Source: Mucilaginibacter sp. UBA5151
GTDB taxonomy: Bacteria > Bacteroidota > Bacteroidia > Sphingobacteriales > Sphingobacteriaceae
Length of the DNA stretch: 64,000 nucleotides
NCBI GenBank assembly: GCA_002413785.1
Contig: DHXR01000040.1
Coordinates: forward strand, 1 to 64,000
Reading direction: 5' to 3'
Below are positions 1 to 7,666 of this stretch, piece after piece (positions within the stretch are counted from its first letter, which is position 1; each line of letters starts with the position of its first letter). The notes below the pieces were generated by a model. That model did no database searches, was not told where the DNA came from, and was given only the letters and a program-made list of their open reading frames with translations. The translations under genes were made by a program, and so were the position numbers.

Positions 1-19
1 TTGTGATAAGGTTTAGGTT

Positions 20-59
20 AAGGCATCCAAACAGCGAGTGTGAGGATGCCTTATTTTTT
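20..59 (+). terminator. Intrinsic terminator of a gene left of the window
   Basis: A 9-bp inverted repeat (AAGGCATCC at 20-28 and GGATGCCTT at 44-52) is followed directly by a T-rich run to position 58. This is the usual form of a factor-independent terminator reading rightward, so it probably ends a plus-strand gene outside the window. Confidence 0.6.
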
Positions 60-471
60 GTAATCAATTCAGAATTTTAACACCCCCTATAAAGTAAGAA
101 ATCTCTGTTTTTCTGAATTGGATGTTATCACGGCACATTTTTAAATCAACTGGTATTATAATACAAGAACTTAAATTAAAATGTGCTGTTGTCTGAACAC
201 CTATAACTTAACAATCCTTCTTTTTAAATAGCGTTTAGCCAAGCACCTTATTAGCAATCACCTTGACTTCTAAAAAGGGAAAAAAGGAAGAGAGAGTGAG
301 TAATAATTATTCAGCAAAGTTAGGTGTGAGTCTGGATACAAGGCAAGGAATTTCCGGCATAAACGCTCCGATAGCAACCGCACAATCTATTTATTCCGTT
401 CCTCCTTGCATTTAATCCATCCTTGCACCTGTAAGGCACCATAATTATTAATCACTTAATCAAAAATCATT
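60..471. other. AT-rich non-coding stretch upstream of the RadC-like gene
   Basis: No convincing coding region. It holds spaced inverted repeats: AATTCAGAA near 66 pairs with TTCTGAATT near 111, and GCACATTTT near 137 pairs with AAAATGTGC near 180. The base composition is more AT-rich than most of the window. I recognise no named RNA or regulatory element here. Confidence 0.4.
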
Positions 472-930
472 ATGGAAAATCAAACATTAAACCACGTTGC
501 AGAAATCTCATTGACCTACAGACCTCAAATTAGGCCCCAAGACAGACCCAAAATATCATCAGCTAAAGAAGCTTATGAAGTACTTTTAAGTTCCTGGGAC
601 AAGGATAAAATAGAGTTTATTGAGCAATTCAAAGTAATTCTATTAAACAAAAATAAAAGGGTTTTAGGAATTTATACAATAAGTACAGGAGGACTTGCAG
701 GTTGTTTGGTAGATACTAAATTGGTATTTGCTTCTGCATTATTGGGATGCGCTACAGATATTATCCTGGCACATAATCATCCTACAGGAAATCGACATCC
801 AAGTGTTGCTGATTTACAAATCACAAAGCAAATTAAAGAAGCTGGTAGGGTTCTGGATATTCCAGTAGTAGATCATATTATAATTACAGTGGATGGATAC
901 TATTCATTTGCTGATGAAGGTGTTTTATAA
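472..930 (+). CDS. RadC-like JAB/MPN domain protein
   Basis: This is a 152-residue protein made almost entirely of one JAMM (JAB1/MPN) metalloprotease-like domain, as in the RadC family. The zinc motif is visible as H101-x-H103-P with S111 and D114 (HNHPTGNRHPSVAD). It lacks the N-terminal helix-hairpin-helix region of full-length RadC of about 220 residues, so it matches the short RadC proteins often carried by Bacteroidota integrative elements. The biochemical role of RadC is unsettled. The coding sequence is AT-rich compared with the genes after 1.4 kb, and it sits beside a tRNA gene, which suggests mobile-element cargo or a remnant. The ATG start follows a long non-coding leader. Confidence 0.85.
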   Translation: MENQTLNHVAEISLTYRPQIRPQDRPKISSAKEAYEVLLSSWDKDKIEFIEQFKVILLNKNKRVLGIYTISTGGLAGCLVDTKLVFASALLGCATDIILAHNHPTGNRHPSVADLQITKQIKEAGRVLDIPVVDHIIITVDGYYSFADEGVL

Positions 931-1105
931 TAGCTTTGTATATACTAATTACATAAAAACTGCGCCAAAACTGCGCCAAATACCAACTAAATAACTGAAT
1001 TACGACCCAGAAAGTAGCAATTTACCAAAACAACCGACAGAACCAATTAATTAATTAACAGATTTTAAAACCTGCATTTTGACGCTATATAGGCACTTTA
1101 AGGCA

Positions 1106-1137
1106 TTAAAAAAGCCTCTTAGATAAACTAAGAGGCT
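1106..1137 (-). terminator. Terminator downstream of tRNA-Phe
   Basis: A perfect 10-bp stem (AGCCTCTTAG at 1113-1122 and CTAAGAGGCT at 1128-1137, loop ATAAA) is followed on the minus strand by a run of T. It lies 12 bp beyond the tRNA 3' end. Confidence 0.8.
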
Positions 1138-1149
1138 GGTAATTTGTCG

Positions 1150-1222
1150 TGGTATCAGCTGGAATCGAACCAGCGACACAAGGATTTTCAGTCCTTTGCT
1201 CTACCGACTGAGCTATGATACC
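1150..1222 (-). tRNA. tRNA-Phe (GAA)
   Basis: Read on the minus strand, the 73-nt sequence folds as a standard cloverleaf. The acceptor stem is GGTATCA paired with TGATACC, the D-loop contains AGCTCAGTCGGTAGAGC, the anticodon arm is GGACTGAAAATCC with anticodon GAA, and the T-loop contains GGTTCGATTCC. The discriminator base is A and the CCA end is not encoded. A -7 box lies upstream and a terminator downstream, so it is a single-gene unit. tRNA-Phe is a plausible integration site for the accessory DNA on its 3' side. Confidence 0.97.
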
Positions 1223-1238
1223 GACCGTTTAAGGAGTG

Positions 1239-1246
1239 CAAATGTA
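1239..1246 (-). promoter_or_regulatory. -7 box of tRNA-Phe
   Basis: TACATTTG on the minus strand matches the Bacteroidota -7 consensus TAnnTTTG and lies 16 bp upstream of the mature tRNA 5' end. Confidence 0.6.
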
Positions 1247-1379
1247 GCGTTTTTTTTATTTTACCTTGATTTTTTTTGAAAAAACATTTTAACAGCCTGA
1301 ATCTGAACAAGTAATTTAATTTCATAACCAACAAAAACCGTAGCAGCCATTACCCGGACCAACATTTACGTAAAATCAT

Positions 1380-1409
1380 TTTGACAATTCAACTTAAAAA
1401 CTAACTTTG
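1380..1409 (+). promoter_or_regulatory. Promoter of the HdrC-like gene
   Basis: TTTG at 1380-1383, an 18-bp spacer and TAACTTTG at 1402-1409 match the Bacteroidota sigma consensus closely. A three-codon frame (ATG CAC GCA TAA, 1421-1432) follows and its stop overlaps the main ATG as TAATG. Confidence 0.7.
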
Positions 1410-1431
1410 AAAAAATTACTATGCACGCATA

Positions 1432-2727
1432 ATGATTCCACAAATCCTGTTTATCATCGTCCTGGCGGCTGCGGTTTACCTGTTCAGCAAAAATGTGGGT
1501 AAAATCCGGCGCAATATATTATTGGGAAAGGACACCGACCGTTCCGATAACCCTGCCCTGCGCTGGAAAACCATGGCAAAAATAGCCCTCGGACAAACCA
1601 AAATGGTGAAACGCCCCCTTGCTGCGGTTCTGCACTTTTTTATTTACGCAGGTTTTATCATCATCAACCTCGAAGTGATGGAGATCCTGCTTGATGGGGT
1701 AATAGGCACACACCGGATTTTTTCAAAGCCATTGGGCGGTTTGTATAACCTGCTGATCGGCGGGTTTGAAATTCTGGCCATACTGGTACTTTTAGCCTGC
1801 GTGGTTTTTCTTGCAAGGAGAAACATTGCCCGTTTAAAGCGTTTTAGCGGGGTCGAGATGACCAAATGGCCCCGTTCTGATGCAAACTATATCCTGATCA
1901 CCGAAATACTGTTAATGACAGCATTTTTAACCATGAATGCGGCAGACCATAAATTGCAGCTCTTAAACTTCGGGCATTATATAAAGGCGGGCAGTTTTCC
2001 TATAAGTTCATTTATCAGTCCATTGTTGCCTGACAGCGCCACTTCACTTGAATTTATTGAAAGGTTTTGCTGGTGGTTCCATATTACCGGAATATTGTTC
2101 TTTTTAAATTATGTGCCCTATTCCAAGCATTTCCATATCCTGCTGGCGTTCCCGAATACGTATTATTCCAATCTGAAACCAAAAGGGGAGTTTACCAATA
2201 TGGCTTCGGTGACCAACGAGGTGAAAGCCATGCTCGATCCTTCTTTTGTGCCTGAAAACATCGGTGAACCCGGGCGCTTCGGGGCGAAGGATGTAACCGA
2301 CCTTACCTGGAAAAACCTGATGGAGGCCTATACCTGCACCGAATGCGGCAGGTGTACCTCGGTTTGCCCTGCTAACCAAACAGGTAAATTACTGTCGCCG
2401 CGAAAGATCATGATGGATACCCGCGACCGGATCACCGAAGTGGGCAACAACCTGGATAAACACGGGAAAGATTACCAGGACAGTAAAACCTTGCTGGATG
2501 ATTATATCAGCCGCGAGGAGCTTTGGGCCTGTACCACCTGCAATGCATGTACTGATGCCTGCCCCGTAAACATCAACCCGCTTGAAATTATAATAGAGAT
2601 GCGCCAATATATTGTGATGGAAGAATCGCAGGCCCCGGCCAGTCTGAATATCATGTTTGGCAATGTAGAAAACAACGGCGCACCCTGGAAATATAGCAAT
2701 GCCGACAGGCTGAACTGGAAGGGTTAA
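1432..2727 (+). CDS. Membrane-bound 4Fe-4S protein, HdrC/DsrK-like
   Basis: This 431-residue protein has about five N-terminal membrane segments within residues 1-240. A ferredoxin-like domain follows, with two CxxCxxCxxxCP motifs (CTECGRCTSVCP from C302 and CTTCNACTDACP near 367). That architecture is a membrane quinone- or cytochrome-linked Fe-S subunit, as in the heterodisulfide-reductase-like Fe-S oxidoreductases. With the CCG-domain protein encoded next it probably forms a two-subunit membrane redox complex. The electron donor and acceptor cannot be read from the sequence. A good promoter precedes it. The pair is frequent in Bacteroidota and usually annotated only as (Fe-S)-binding proteins. 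Confidence 0.85.
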   Translation: MIPQILFIIVLAAAVYLFSKNVGKIRRNILLGKDTDRSDNPALRWKTMAKIALGQTKMVKRPLAAVLHFFIYAGFIIINLEVMEILLDGVIGTHRIFSKPLGGLYNLLIGGFEILAILVLLACVVFLARRNIARLKRFSGVEMTKWPRSDANYILITEILLMTAFLTMNAADHKLQLLNFGHYIKAGSFPISSFISPLLPDSATSLEFIERFCWWFHITGILFFLNYVPYSKHFHILLAFPNTYYSNLKPKGEFTNMASVTNEVKAMLDPSFVPENIGEPGRFGAKDVTDLTWKNLMEAYTCTECGRCTSVCPANQTGKLLSPRKIMMDTRDRITEVGNNLDKHGKDYQDSKTLLDDYISREELWACTTCNACTDACPVNINPLEIIIEMRQYIVMEESQAPASLNIMFGNVENNGAPWKYSNADRLNWKG

Positions 2728-2737
2728 TAGTTAGCAG

Positions 2738-2899
2738 TATGCAGTAGCAGTTTGCAGTTTTTAATATCGAATAATGAATTTCGAATTCAAAATGTCGAAG
2801 TGAAAAACAAATAAGAAATCTAACATCATCGAAGGAGTCCTATAGACCGAAATTCGAAATAAAAATAAATCCGAAATGGAACATCCGAAATCCGAAATA
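2738..2899. repeat. Word-built repeat element overlapping the next gene's start
   Basis: The gap holds reiterated short words. Four GCAGT words lie at 2741-2758, followed by TCGAA-type words at 2765-2800 and their complement-like CCGAAAT words at 2845-2899. The last 36 bp (2864-2899) recur at 7168-7203 with only two differences. The copy here contains the ATG at 2876 and the first eight codons of the downstream gene. Confidence 0.75.
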
Positions 2900-3679
2900 A
2901 AAGTCCCCACCATGGCCGAAATGGCTGCTGAAGGAAAACAACCCGACATATTGTTTTGGGTAGGATGTGCAGGCAGTTTTGATGAGCGGGCGCAAAAAAT
3001 AACGCGCGATATTTGTAAAATACTCAACCATACGGGCATCAGCTTTGCCGTACTCGGAACAGAAGAAAGCTGCACCGGCGACCCGGCCAAACGTGCAGGG
3101 AACGAGTTTTTGTTCCAGATGCAGGCTATGGCCAATATACAGGTGCTGGATGCCTATCAAATAAAAAAGATAGTTACCGGTTGCCCGCATTGTTTTAATA
3201 CGCTTAAAAATGAGTATCCGGGCCTGGGCGGCAATTACGAGGTGATCCATCACTCCGAACTGATACAACAACTGATAGATGACGGCAAATTAAAAGCCGA
3301 AGGCGGCGAGAGTTTCAAGGGCAAGCGCATCACCTATCATGACCCCTGTTATCTGGGCCGCGGTAATAATGTTTATGAAGCGCCGCGAAAAGCCCTTGAA
3401 ATTTTAGACGCCGATCTGGTAGAAATGAAACGCTGCAAATCAAACGGCCTGTGTTGCGGCGCCGGCGGCGGACAAATGTTTAAAGAACCCGAGAAAGGCA
3501 AAAAAGAGATCAATGTGGAACGTATGAGCGATGTGCTGGAGGCAAAAGCCACTGTAGTAGCAGCGGCATGCCCGTTCTGTATGACAATGCTGAGCGATGG
3601 CGTAAAACTGGCGGATAAAGAACAGGAAATACAGGTGCTGGATATTGCCGAGATCACCGTAAGGGCGAATGGACTATAA
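2876..3679 (+). CDS. CCG-domain Fe-S protein, HdrB-like
   Basis: This 267-residue soluble protein has two cysteine-rich CCG domains. The first has WVGCAGSF near residue 31 and GCPHC near 105. The second has CYLGRGN near 160, CCGAGGG near 198 and ACPFC near 230. In heterodisulfide reductase subunit B and relatives these cysteines bind catalytic Fe-S clusters. It is the partner of the membrane Fe-S protein upstream. Codons 1-8 (2876-2899) lie wholly inside a dispersed repeat, and recognisable family sequence starts only at KVPTMAEM (residues 9-16). The repeat therefore seems to have provided the present start codon. Translation could instead begin at ATG 2912 (MAEM). Confidence 0.85.
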   Translation: MEHPKSEIKVPTMAEMAAEGKQPDILFWVGCAGSFDERAQKITRDICKILNHTGISFAVLGTEESCTGDPAKRAGNEFLFQMQAMANIQVLDAYQIKKIVTGCPHCFNTLKNEYPGLGGNYEVIHHSELIQQLIDDGKLKAEGGESFKGKRITYHDPCYLGRGNNVYEAPRKALEILDADLVEMKRCKSNGLCCGAGGGQMFKEPEKGKKEINVERMSDVLEAKATVVAAACPFCMTMLSDGVKLADKEQEIQVLDIAEITVRANGL

Positions 3680-4156
3680 GCCCTTCCTTTTAAAATAATT
3701 TAAAGCTTCTTTTAGGCTATCCAACCTGTCGGGGTCCATATTTTTAACGGGGATGTTCAATACTGTCGTCATCGAATCAAGATCACCACTGCGGTCATTG
3801 TAGGTTTGTACTATAATATCGTCAGCGGTTGTCCGCAGTTGCAAAGTGCCGGTGTTGGTGTTGCCAAAATAATCCATATCATTAAACTGGTGCAAATTGA
3901 AGGAATAATATTCCTGCTGCCCTTTTGCATAAGTTTTGCGGAGGCGGAAAAAGGAATCGCTGGTGACAGTAATATCCCATTTTTTCAATTTCACATCACC
4001 TGATGGATCGTATGATGCTGACAGGCATTTGTTTGTCCACATTAGCCAGTCCGTTTCGTTAAAACAGTATTTAAAACTAAAATTAAGCGCAGCAGCAATA
4101 ATAATGGCTGCCAGGAGGCCTGTTTTTTTAATCTGCGAAAGAACTGAACTTAACAT
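3674..4156 (-). CDS. Hypothetical single-span membrane protein
   Basis: I do not recognise this family. From the preferred start (MLSSVLSQI) it is 160 residues, with one hydrophobic segment (TGLLAAIIIAAALNFSF) near the N-terminus and then a mixed alpha/beta soluble part. An in-frame ATG at 4192 would add 12 residues but run into the start region of the divergent gene. The C-terminus overlaps the CCG gene's stop by 6 bp, so the two genes converge. Because of its position it may be anchored in the inner membrane. No function is assigned. Confidence 0.6.
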   Translation of the reverse strand: MLSSVLSQIKKTGLLAAIIIAAALNFSFKYCFNETDWLMWTNKCLSASYDPSGDVKLKKWDITVTSDSFFRLRKTYAKGQQEYYSFNLHQFNDMDYFGNTNTGTLQLRTTADDIIVQTYNDRSGDLDSMTTVLNIPVKNMDPDRLDSLKEALNYFKRKGL

Positions 4157-4202
4157 GACAACAAAATTAAACCCGAAGTTAATAAAATGCATAGCTTTGC
4201 GT

Positions 4203-4688
4203 ATGCAATTTTCAGAAAATTCACGGGTTTGGGTTTATCAGTCGGACAGAAAGCTGACTGACAGGGAAGTACAGCAGATACAAATTCAGCTGGATTATTT
4301 TACCGTCGGGTGGACAGCACACGCCAGCCTGTTAAAGGCAAAATCAGAGATCAGGTATCACCGCTTTTTGATTTTGGTTGTTGACGAAAGCCAGGCAGGC
4401 GCCAGCGGCTGCTCTATTGACAAATCGGTTAACTTTATAAAACAGGTGGAGCAGCAGTTTAATATCAGGCTGCTTGATCGGTTTAACCTTGCCTACCGTG
4501 ATGGTGACGAGGTGCTATCAGCCCCCCGCAATGATTTTGAGGCGATGCTGAAACAGGGCAGCATCAACACCGATACCATTGTATTTAATAACATGGTGCA
4601 AACCTTAAACGAACTGGAAACCAAATGGGAAGTACCTTTTAAAGATAGCTGGCATATACAGTTGTTTGGAAATTTGGTAAATACCTGA
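4203..4688 (+). CDS. Bacteroidota protein often labelled ABC transporter ATPase
   Basis: The 161-residue product starting MQFSENSRVWVYQS matches a conserved Bacteroidota family that carries the label ABC transporter ATPase, although no Walker A or signature motif is present. Recognisable conserved stretches include ASGCSIDKSV and LFDRFNLAYRD-like text (LLDRFNLAYRDGDEV). The open frame extends upstream to 3936, but that part is antisense to the preceding gene and family similarity begins at ATG 4203, so I use that start. Function unknown. The end of the gene contains the promoter of the toxin-antitoxin pair. Confidence 0.75.
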   Translation: MQFSENSRVWVYQSDRKLTDREVQQIQIQLDYFTVGWTAHASLLKAKSEIRYHRFLILVVDESQAGASGCSIDKSVNFIKQVEQQFNIRLLDRFNLAYRDGDEVLSAPRNDFEAMLKQGSINTDTIVFNNMVQTLNELETKWEVPFKDSWHIQLFGNLVNT

Positions 4689-4703
4689 TATTAATTAAAT
4701 TTG
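4673..4703 (+). promoter_or_regulatory. Promoter of the RelE-type toxin-antitoxin operon
   Basis: TTTG at 4673-4676, a 19-bp spacer and TAAATTTG at 4696-4703 are a full match to the Bacteroidota consensus. The antitoxin ATG at 4707 begins 3 nt after the -7 box, so transcription is expected to start at or next to the start codon. Confidence 0.65.
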
Positions 4704-4706
4704 TAT

Positions 4707-4898
4707 ATGACAACTTTCACCGTACAAATAAAAGATAGTGATGCTGAAATGGTATTGACCATCTTAAAAAAATTTAAGGCTAAAGTTATAGAAGAACCAA
4801 AAGTGAGTGAACTGACGTTGGAAATAGCTGAAGCTTTAAGAGAAGTTAAAAAAATGCAAGAGGGTAAAATGAAGCCATTGAGTCTTAAAGATATATAA
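4707..4898 (+). CDS. Antitoxin of a RelE/ParE-type system
   Basis: This is a 63-residue, mostly helical, charged protein (MTTFTVQIKDSDAEMVLTIL at the N-terminus) directly in front of a RelE/ParE-family toxin. Its stop overlaps the toxin ATG as TAATG (4896-4900), which implies translational coupling. The N-terminal beta strand followed by helices fits a ribbon-helix-helix or RelB/Phd-like antitoxin that would bind its own promoter and neutralise the toxin through its C-terminus. The frame can be opened at TTG 4701, but that codon is inside the -7 box, so ATG 4707 is preferred. Assignment rests mainly on context. Confidence 0.75.
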   Translation: MTTFTVQIKDSDAEMVLTILKKFKAKVIEEPKVSELTLEIAEALREVKKMQEGKMKPLSLKDI

Positions 4899-5233
4899 TG
4901 GCAAACGAGATTATCTATTCTGCTGTTTTTATCCGAAGGGCTAAGGATCTAAAAAAGAAACATGCTTCTTTAACCTCTGATTTGGATATACTCGAAAAAA
5001 GTTTAATTGATAATCCTAAACAAGGTGATGATTTGGGTGGAGGGCTTTACAAAGTAAGGCTTGCAATAAAAAGTAAGGGCAAAGGAAAAAGTGGCGGATA
5101 CAGAATAATAACTTATCTGGTAAATCAATCAACAGAAAATACCACCGTGAATATGCTTACACTTTATGATAAAAGTGAAGAAAGCAATATAGGCAAACAA
5201 TACTTATTGAAGCTTTTGAAGGAACTTTTCTGA
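4898..5233 (+). CDS. RelE/ParE-family toxin
   Basis: The 111-residue protein has the fold pattern of RelE/ParE toxins. An N-terminal strand (IIYSAVFIRRAKDLKKKH) leads into two helices, then a lysine/glycine-rich beta region (LYKVRLAIKSKGKGKSGGYR) and a last strand (VNMLTLYDKSE). The KVRLA...GGYRI pattern is typical. RelE members cleave ribosome-bound mRNA and ParE members poison gyrase; I cannot tell which applies. It is in an operon with the antitoxin (1-nt overlap). Normal family length. Confidence 0.85.
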   Translation: MANEIIYSAVFIRRAKDLKKKHASLTSDLDILEKSLIDNPKQGDDLGGGLYKVRLAIKSKGKGKSGGYRIITYLVNQSTENTTVNMLTLYDKSEESNIGKQYLLKLLKELF

Positions 5234-5264
5234 TTTTAAATAAAACCTCTAACAAATTATTTCT

Positions 5265-5555
5265 ATGTTCATCATCGACCTAAAATACATCGTCCCCCTC
5301 GAAGAGGTTGACAGCCATATAGCGGCCCATGTGGAATACCTTGATAAGTATTATCAACAAAATATATTTATAGCTTCAGGAAGAAAAGTACCGAGAACAG
5401 GTGGCGTTATCATTGCATTAGCCGATTCTGTTGAGGATTTGGAAGAGATAATTACAGAAGATCCTTTTCATGAGCACGAACTGGCGGAATTTACGATTAC
5501 CGAATTTTTAACCTCCAAATATCATCCTGATTTAAAAAATTTATTGGATAGTTAG
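5265..5555 (+). CDS. YciI family protein
   Basis: This 96-residue protein is a single YciI-like alpha/beta domain (ferredoxin-like fold). It begins MFIIDLKYIVPLEEVDSHIA with the family's conserved histidine after the first helix (AAHVEYLDKYY), followed by the SGRKVPRTGGVIIA strand and a C-terminal DPFHEHELAEFTITEF segment. YciI proteins have a putative active-site His-Asp pair, and their substrates are mostly unknown. It lies 31 bp after the toxin gene, but I see no functional link to it. Confidence 0.85.
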   Translation: MFIIDLKYIVPLEEVDSHIAAHVEYLDKYYQQNIFIASGRKVPRTGGVIIALADSVEDLEEIITEDPFHEHELAEFTITEFLTSKYHPDLKNLLDS

Positions 5556-5596
5556 GCTTTTTGCTTTGAACTATGATCCATCAACCATGAACCGCC

Positions 5597-6358
5597 CTAA
5601 AAATCCAGCGGTCCCAGTCTTCTCATGTTTTTCCGGATGAGGTATTGCCGGTGTCGCACATAATCGCCCGGATTGGTTGCCGACCATTTTAAAGGGCTGG
5701 GCCATATAGAGGCAATTGCCGCGGCCTGGTAGTTGTTAAGATCATGTGCCGGTTTATGAAAGTACGCCTGCGATGCGGCTTCGACGCCGTAAATGCCATC
5801 GCCCATTTCAATCACATTCAAATACACTTCCATAATACGTTTTTTACCCCAAAAAACTTCCATCAGCAGGGTAAACCATGCTTCAAATCCCTTCCGCACA
5901 AATGACCTTCCGGGCCAAAGGAAAACATTTTTAGCTGTTTGCTGTGATATGGTACTGCCGCCGATGAGTTTTTTGCTGTGTTCATTTTTCTTGATGGCCT
6001 TTTCAATCGCGTTGAAATCAAACCCGTGGTTTTCTAAAAACGACTGGTCTTCGGCGGCAACGGCGGCCCGTTTCATCTGGTCGGCAATTTCATCAAAACT
6101 TTTCCATTGCTTATCTATCTTCCAGTCTTTGCCGTCTGCTTTTCGTTCAAAGCCACGCTGTATCATAAGGAAAGTTATAGGCGGATTAACAAAACGGAAA
6201 AGCAGTATAAGGAATAGGCTGCCAGCCACAAAAACAATAAAGACGAGTTTCAACACACGAAATATAAGTCTGAAAATGCCTCCTTTAAATATGCCTTTTG
6301 AGTTCCGGGCACCCGATTCCCGGTTTGGGACAGTCTTTTTTACCCTGAAAGTTTTCAA
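5597..6358 (-). CDS. mtgA: Monofunctional peptidoglycan glycosyltransferase
   Basis: MtgA polymerises lipid II into glycan strands at the periplasmic face of the inner membrane without a transpeptidase domain. The 253-residue protein has one membrane segment (about 36-58) and a GT51 domain. Visible are the catalytic motif EDQSFLENHGFD (E103), GGSTISQQTAKNVFLW (133-148) and KKRIMEVYLNVIEMG (about 172-186). The length is normal. The start appears to be TTG at 6358, because the next in-frame methionine is beyond the membrane segment. A TAACTTTT sequence lies just upstream, so the transcript leader would be very short. Confidence 0.93.
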   Translation of the reverse strand: MKTFRVKKTVPNRESGARNSKGIFKGGIFRLIFRVLKLVFIVFVAGSLFLILLFRFVNPPITFLMIQRGFERKADGKDWKIDKQWKSFDEIADQMKRAAVAAEDQSFLENHGFDFNAIEKAIKKNEHSKKLIGGSTISQQTAKNVFLWPGRSFVRKGFEAWFTLLMEVFWGKKRIMEVYLNVIEMGDGIYGVEAASQAYFHKPAHDLNNYQAAAIASIWPSPLKWSATNPGDYVRHRQYLIRKNMRRLGPLDF

Positions 6359-6372
6359 TTGAAAAAGTTAAT

Positions 6373-6966
6373 CTATAAATTAAAGTTCCAAACACCCCGT
6401 AATGCAACCTGGCTGTAACCACCGCCTGGTTCAACCCTGTTCTCATAAATTAAGCTTATGTCTATATTAGACTTGTTATTATAGTCTAAAGGAAATGAAT
6501 AACCTGCGCCAGGGGAATATATAAATGCTGTTGCCTGGCCTGTATAATCAGAAGAGGGTGAATTGACATTAAACGAAACGCCTGCATCGCCTTCAATAAA
6601 AAATTTATGGATAAGATATATTTTTATGCCGGCTTCAACAGGTATAAAGGATGCAACAGAACTATAATAGTTTGAATAGCCATAATCGTAATAAGAATAA
6701 TAATCAGGCGAGTAGCTTCCCTGGGATACATAAAAAGTATAACCAGCTGATAGAACTACACTTACCGGGGAGCGTTTAACAGGTAATTCCAGCCTGAAAC
6801 CGATTCCATTCGCATCAGGATAAGCGCCGGAGGCAGCCCCCACAGCCACACCGGAGCTTAAAAAAAAACCAATTTTTGGAGCAGGGGCATTATTATTATA
6901 ATACTGGGCAGAAGCGCTGTAAATTGCCCCGGATAAAATTAAAATCAATATTAATATTTTCTTCAT
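6373..6966 (-). CDS. Secreted outer-membrane beta-barrel protein
   Basis: The 197-residue protein has a clear signal peptide (MKKILILILILSGAIYSASA, cleavage before QYY). Alternating hydrophobic strands follow, rich in Tyr, Ser and Gly, typical of small 8-stranded barrels (OmpX/opacity-like). The protein ends in hydrophobic strand ...ALRGVWNFNL with a near-terminal aromatic, as expected for BAM-dependent barrels. A Tyr-rich loop (PDYYSYYDYGYSNYY) is notable. Function unknown. It lies just upstream of mtgA on the same strand, with 14 bp between them. Confidence 0.7.
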   Translation of the reverse strand: MKKILILILILSGAIYSASAQYYNNNAPAPKIGFFLSSGVAVGAASGAYPDANGIGFRLELPVKRSPVSVVLSAGYTFYVSQGSYSPDYYSYYDYGYSNYYSSVASFIPVEAGIKIYLIHKFFIEGDAGVSFNVNSPSSDYTGQATAFIYSPGAGYSFPLDYNNKSNIDISLIYENRVEPGGGYSQVALRGVWNFNL

Positions 6967-7084
6967 GGTAATTAGTTTGATAAACGCTTTTTTAACATCG
7001 AAATTGCGATTTTAAATTTCAGATAATTTAAAATAAAGGTAAATGTAATAAGTTCTTTGTTAGCGTAGTGATTCCGCCAAAAAT

Positions 7085-7119
7085 ACAAAAGGTGTTTTGC
7101 AATGCAAAACACCTTTTGT
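7085..7119 (-). terminator. Terminator of the rpsF-rpsR-rplI operon
   Basis: A perfect 16-bp inverted repeat (arms 7085-7100 and 7104-7119) has a 3-nt loop and is followed on the minus strand by ATTTTTGG. It lies 88 bp beyond the rplI stop codon. Confidence 0.75.
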
Positions 7120-7167
7120 AAATTATATTTTCTTACTTCGTAATTAGCTTTCCGATGTCAGAATTCA

Positions 7168-7203
7168 AATAAATCCGAAATTGAAGATCCGAAATCCGAA
7201 ATA
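7168..7203. repeat. 36-bp copy of the CCGAAAT-word repeat
   Basis: This segment is identical at 34 of 36 positions to 2864-2899, where the same repeat forms the start of the HdrB-like gene. Here it lies in the 3' flank of rplI and has TTG in place of the ATG. Confidence 0.8.
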
Positions 7204-7206
7204 GAA

Positions 7207-7650
7207 TTACTCAGCTACTACAGAGAAAGGAACCTGAACCTTTACTTCTTTATGCAGGTTTATATTTGCGATGTAATCACCAACAAATTTTGGTTCCTGA
7301 TCAAAAGTAATACGGCGGCGGTCAACTTCAAAGCCTTCTTTTTTCAAAGCGTCGGCAATTTGAATAGTGTTGATGGCACCGAATATTTTACCGGTTTCGC
7401 CTGCTTTAGCGCCAATGTTAAGTTTTACACCTTCCAAACGGGCGGCAATAGCATCAGCATCCTTGCGTATCTTTTCCTGTTTAAACTGGGCCTGTTTCAG
7501 GTTTTCAGCTAAAACTTTGCGGGCCGACTCAGTTGCCTGTATAGCGTAACCCTTAGGAATAAGGTAATTACGGCCATAACCTGGTTTTACATTTACGATA
7601 TCGTCTTTATCACCGAGGCTTTTTACGTCTTGTTTTAAAATAACTTCCAT
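7207..7650 (-). CDS. rplI: 50S ribosomal protein L9
   Basis: L9 binds 23S rRNA domain V near the L1 stalk. The 147-residue protein shows the L9 N-terminal domain signature (MEVILKQDVKSLGDK, then VKPGYGRNYLIPKGYA at 22-37), a long connecting helix (about 41-75) and the C-terminal domain ending in VPFSVVAE. The length is normal for the family. It is last in the conserved rpsF-rpsR-rplI operon, 16 bp after rpsR. Confidence 0.97.
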   Translation of the reverse strand: MEVILKQDVKSLGDKDDIVNVKPGYGRNYLIPKGYAIQATESARKVLAENLKQAQFKQEKIRKDADAIAARLEGVKLNIGAKAGETGKIFGAINTIQIADALKKEGFEVDRRRITFDQEPKFVGDYIANINLHKEVKVQVPFSVVAE

Positions 7651-7666
7651 TTTATTTGCCTCCTGA

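Noticed and set aside
3936..4202. N-terminal extension of the gene ending at 4688
   Set aside because: The frame is open but antisense to the real minus-strand gene, and family similarity starts at ATG 4203.
4203..4688. ABC transporter ATPase
   Set aside because: This is a common label for the family, but no Walker A, Walker B or signature motif is present.
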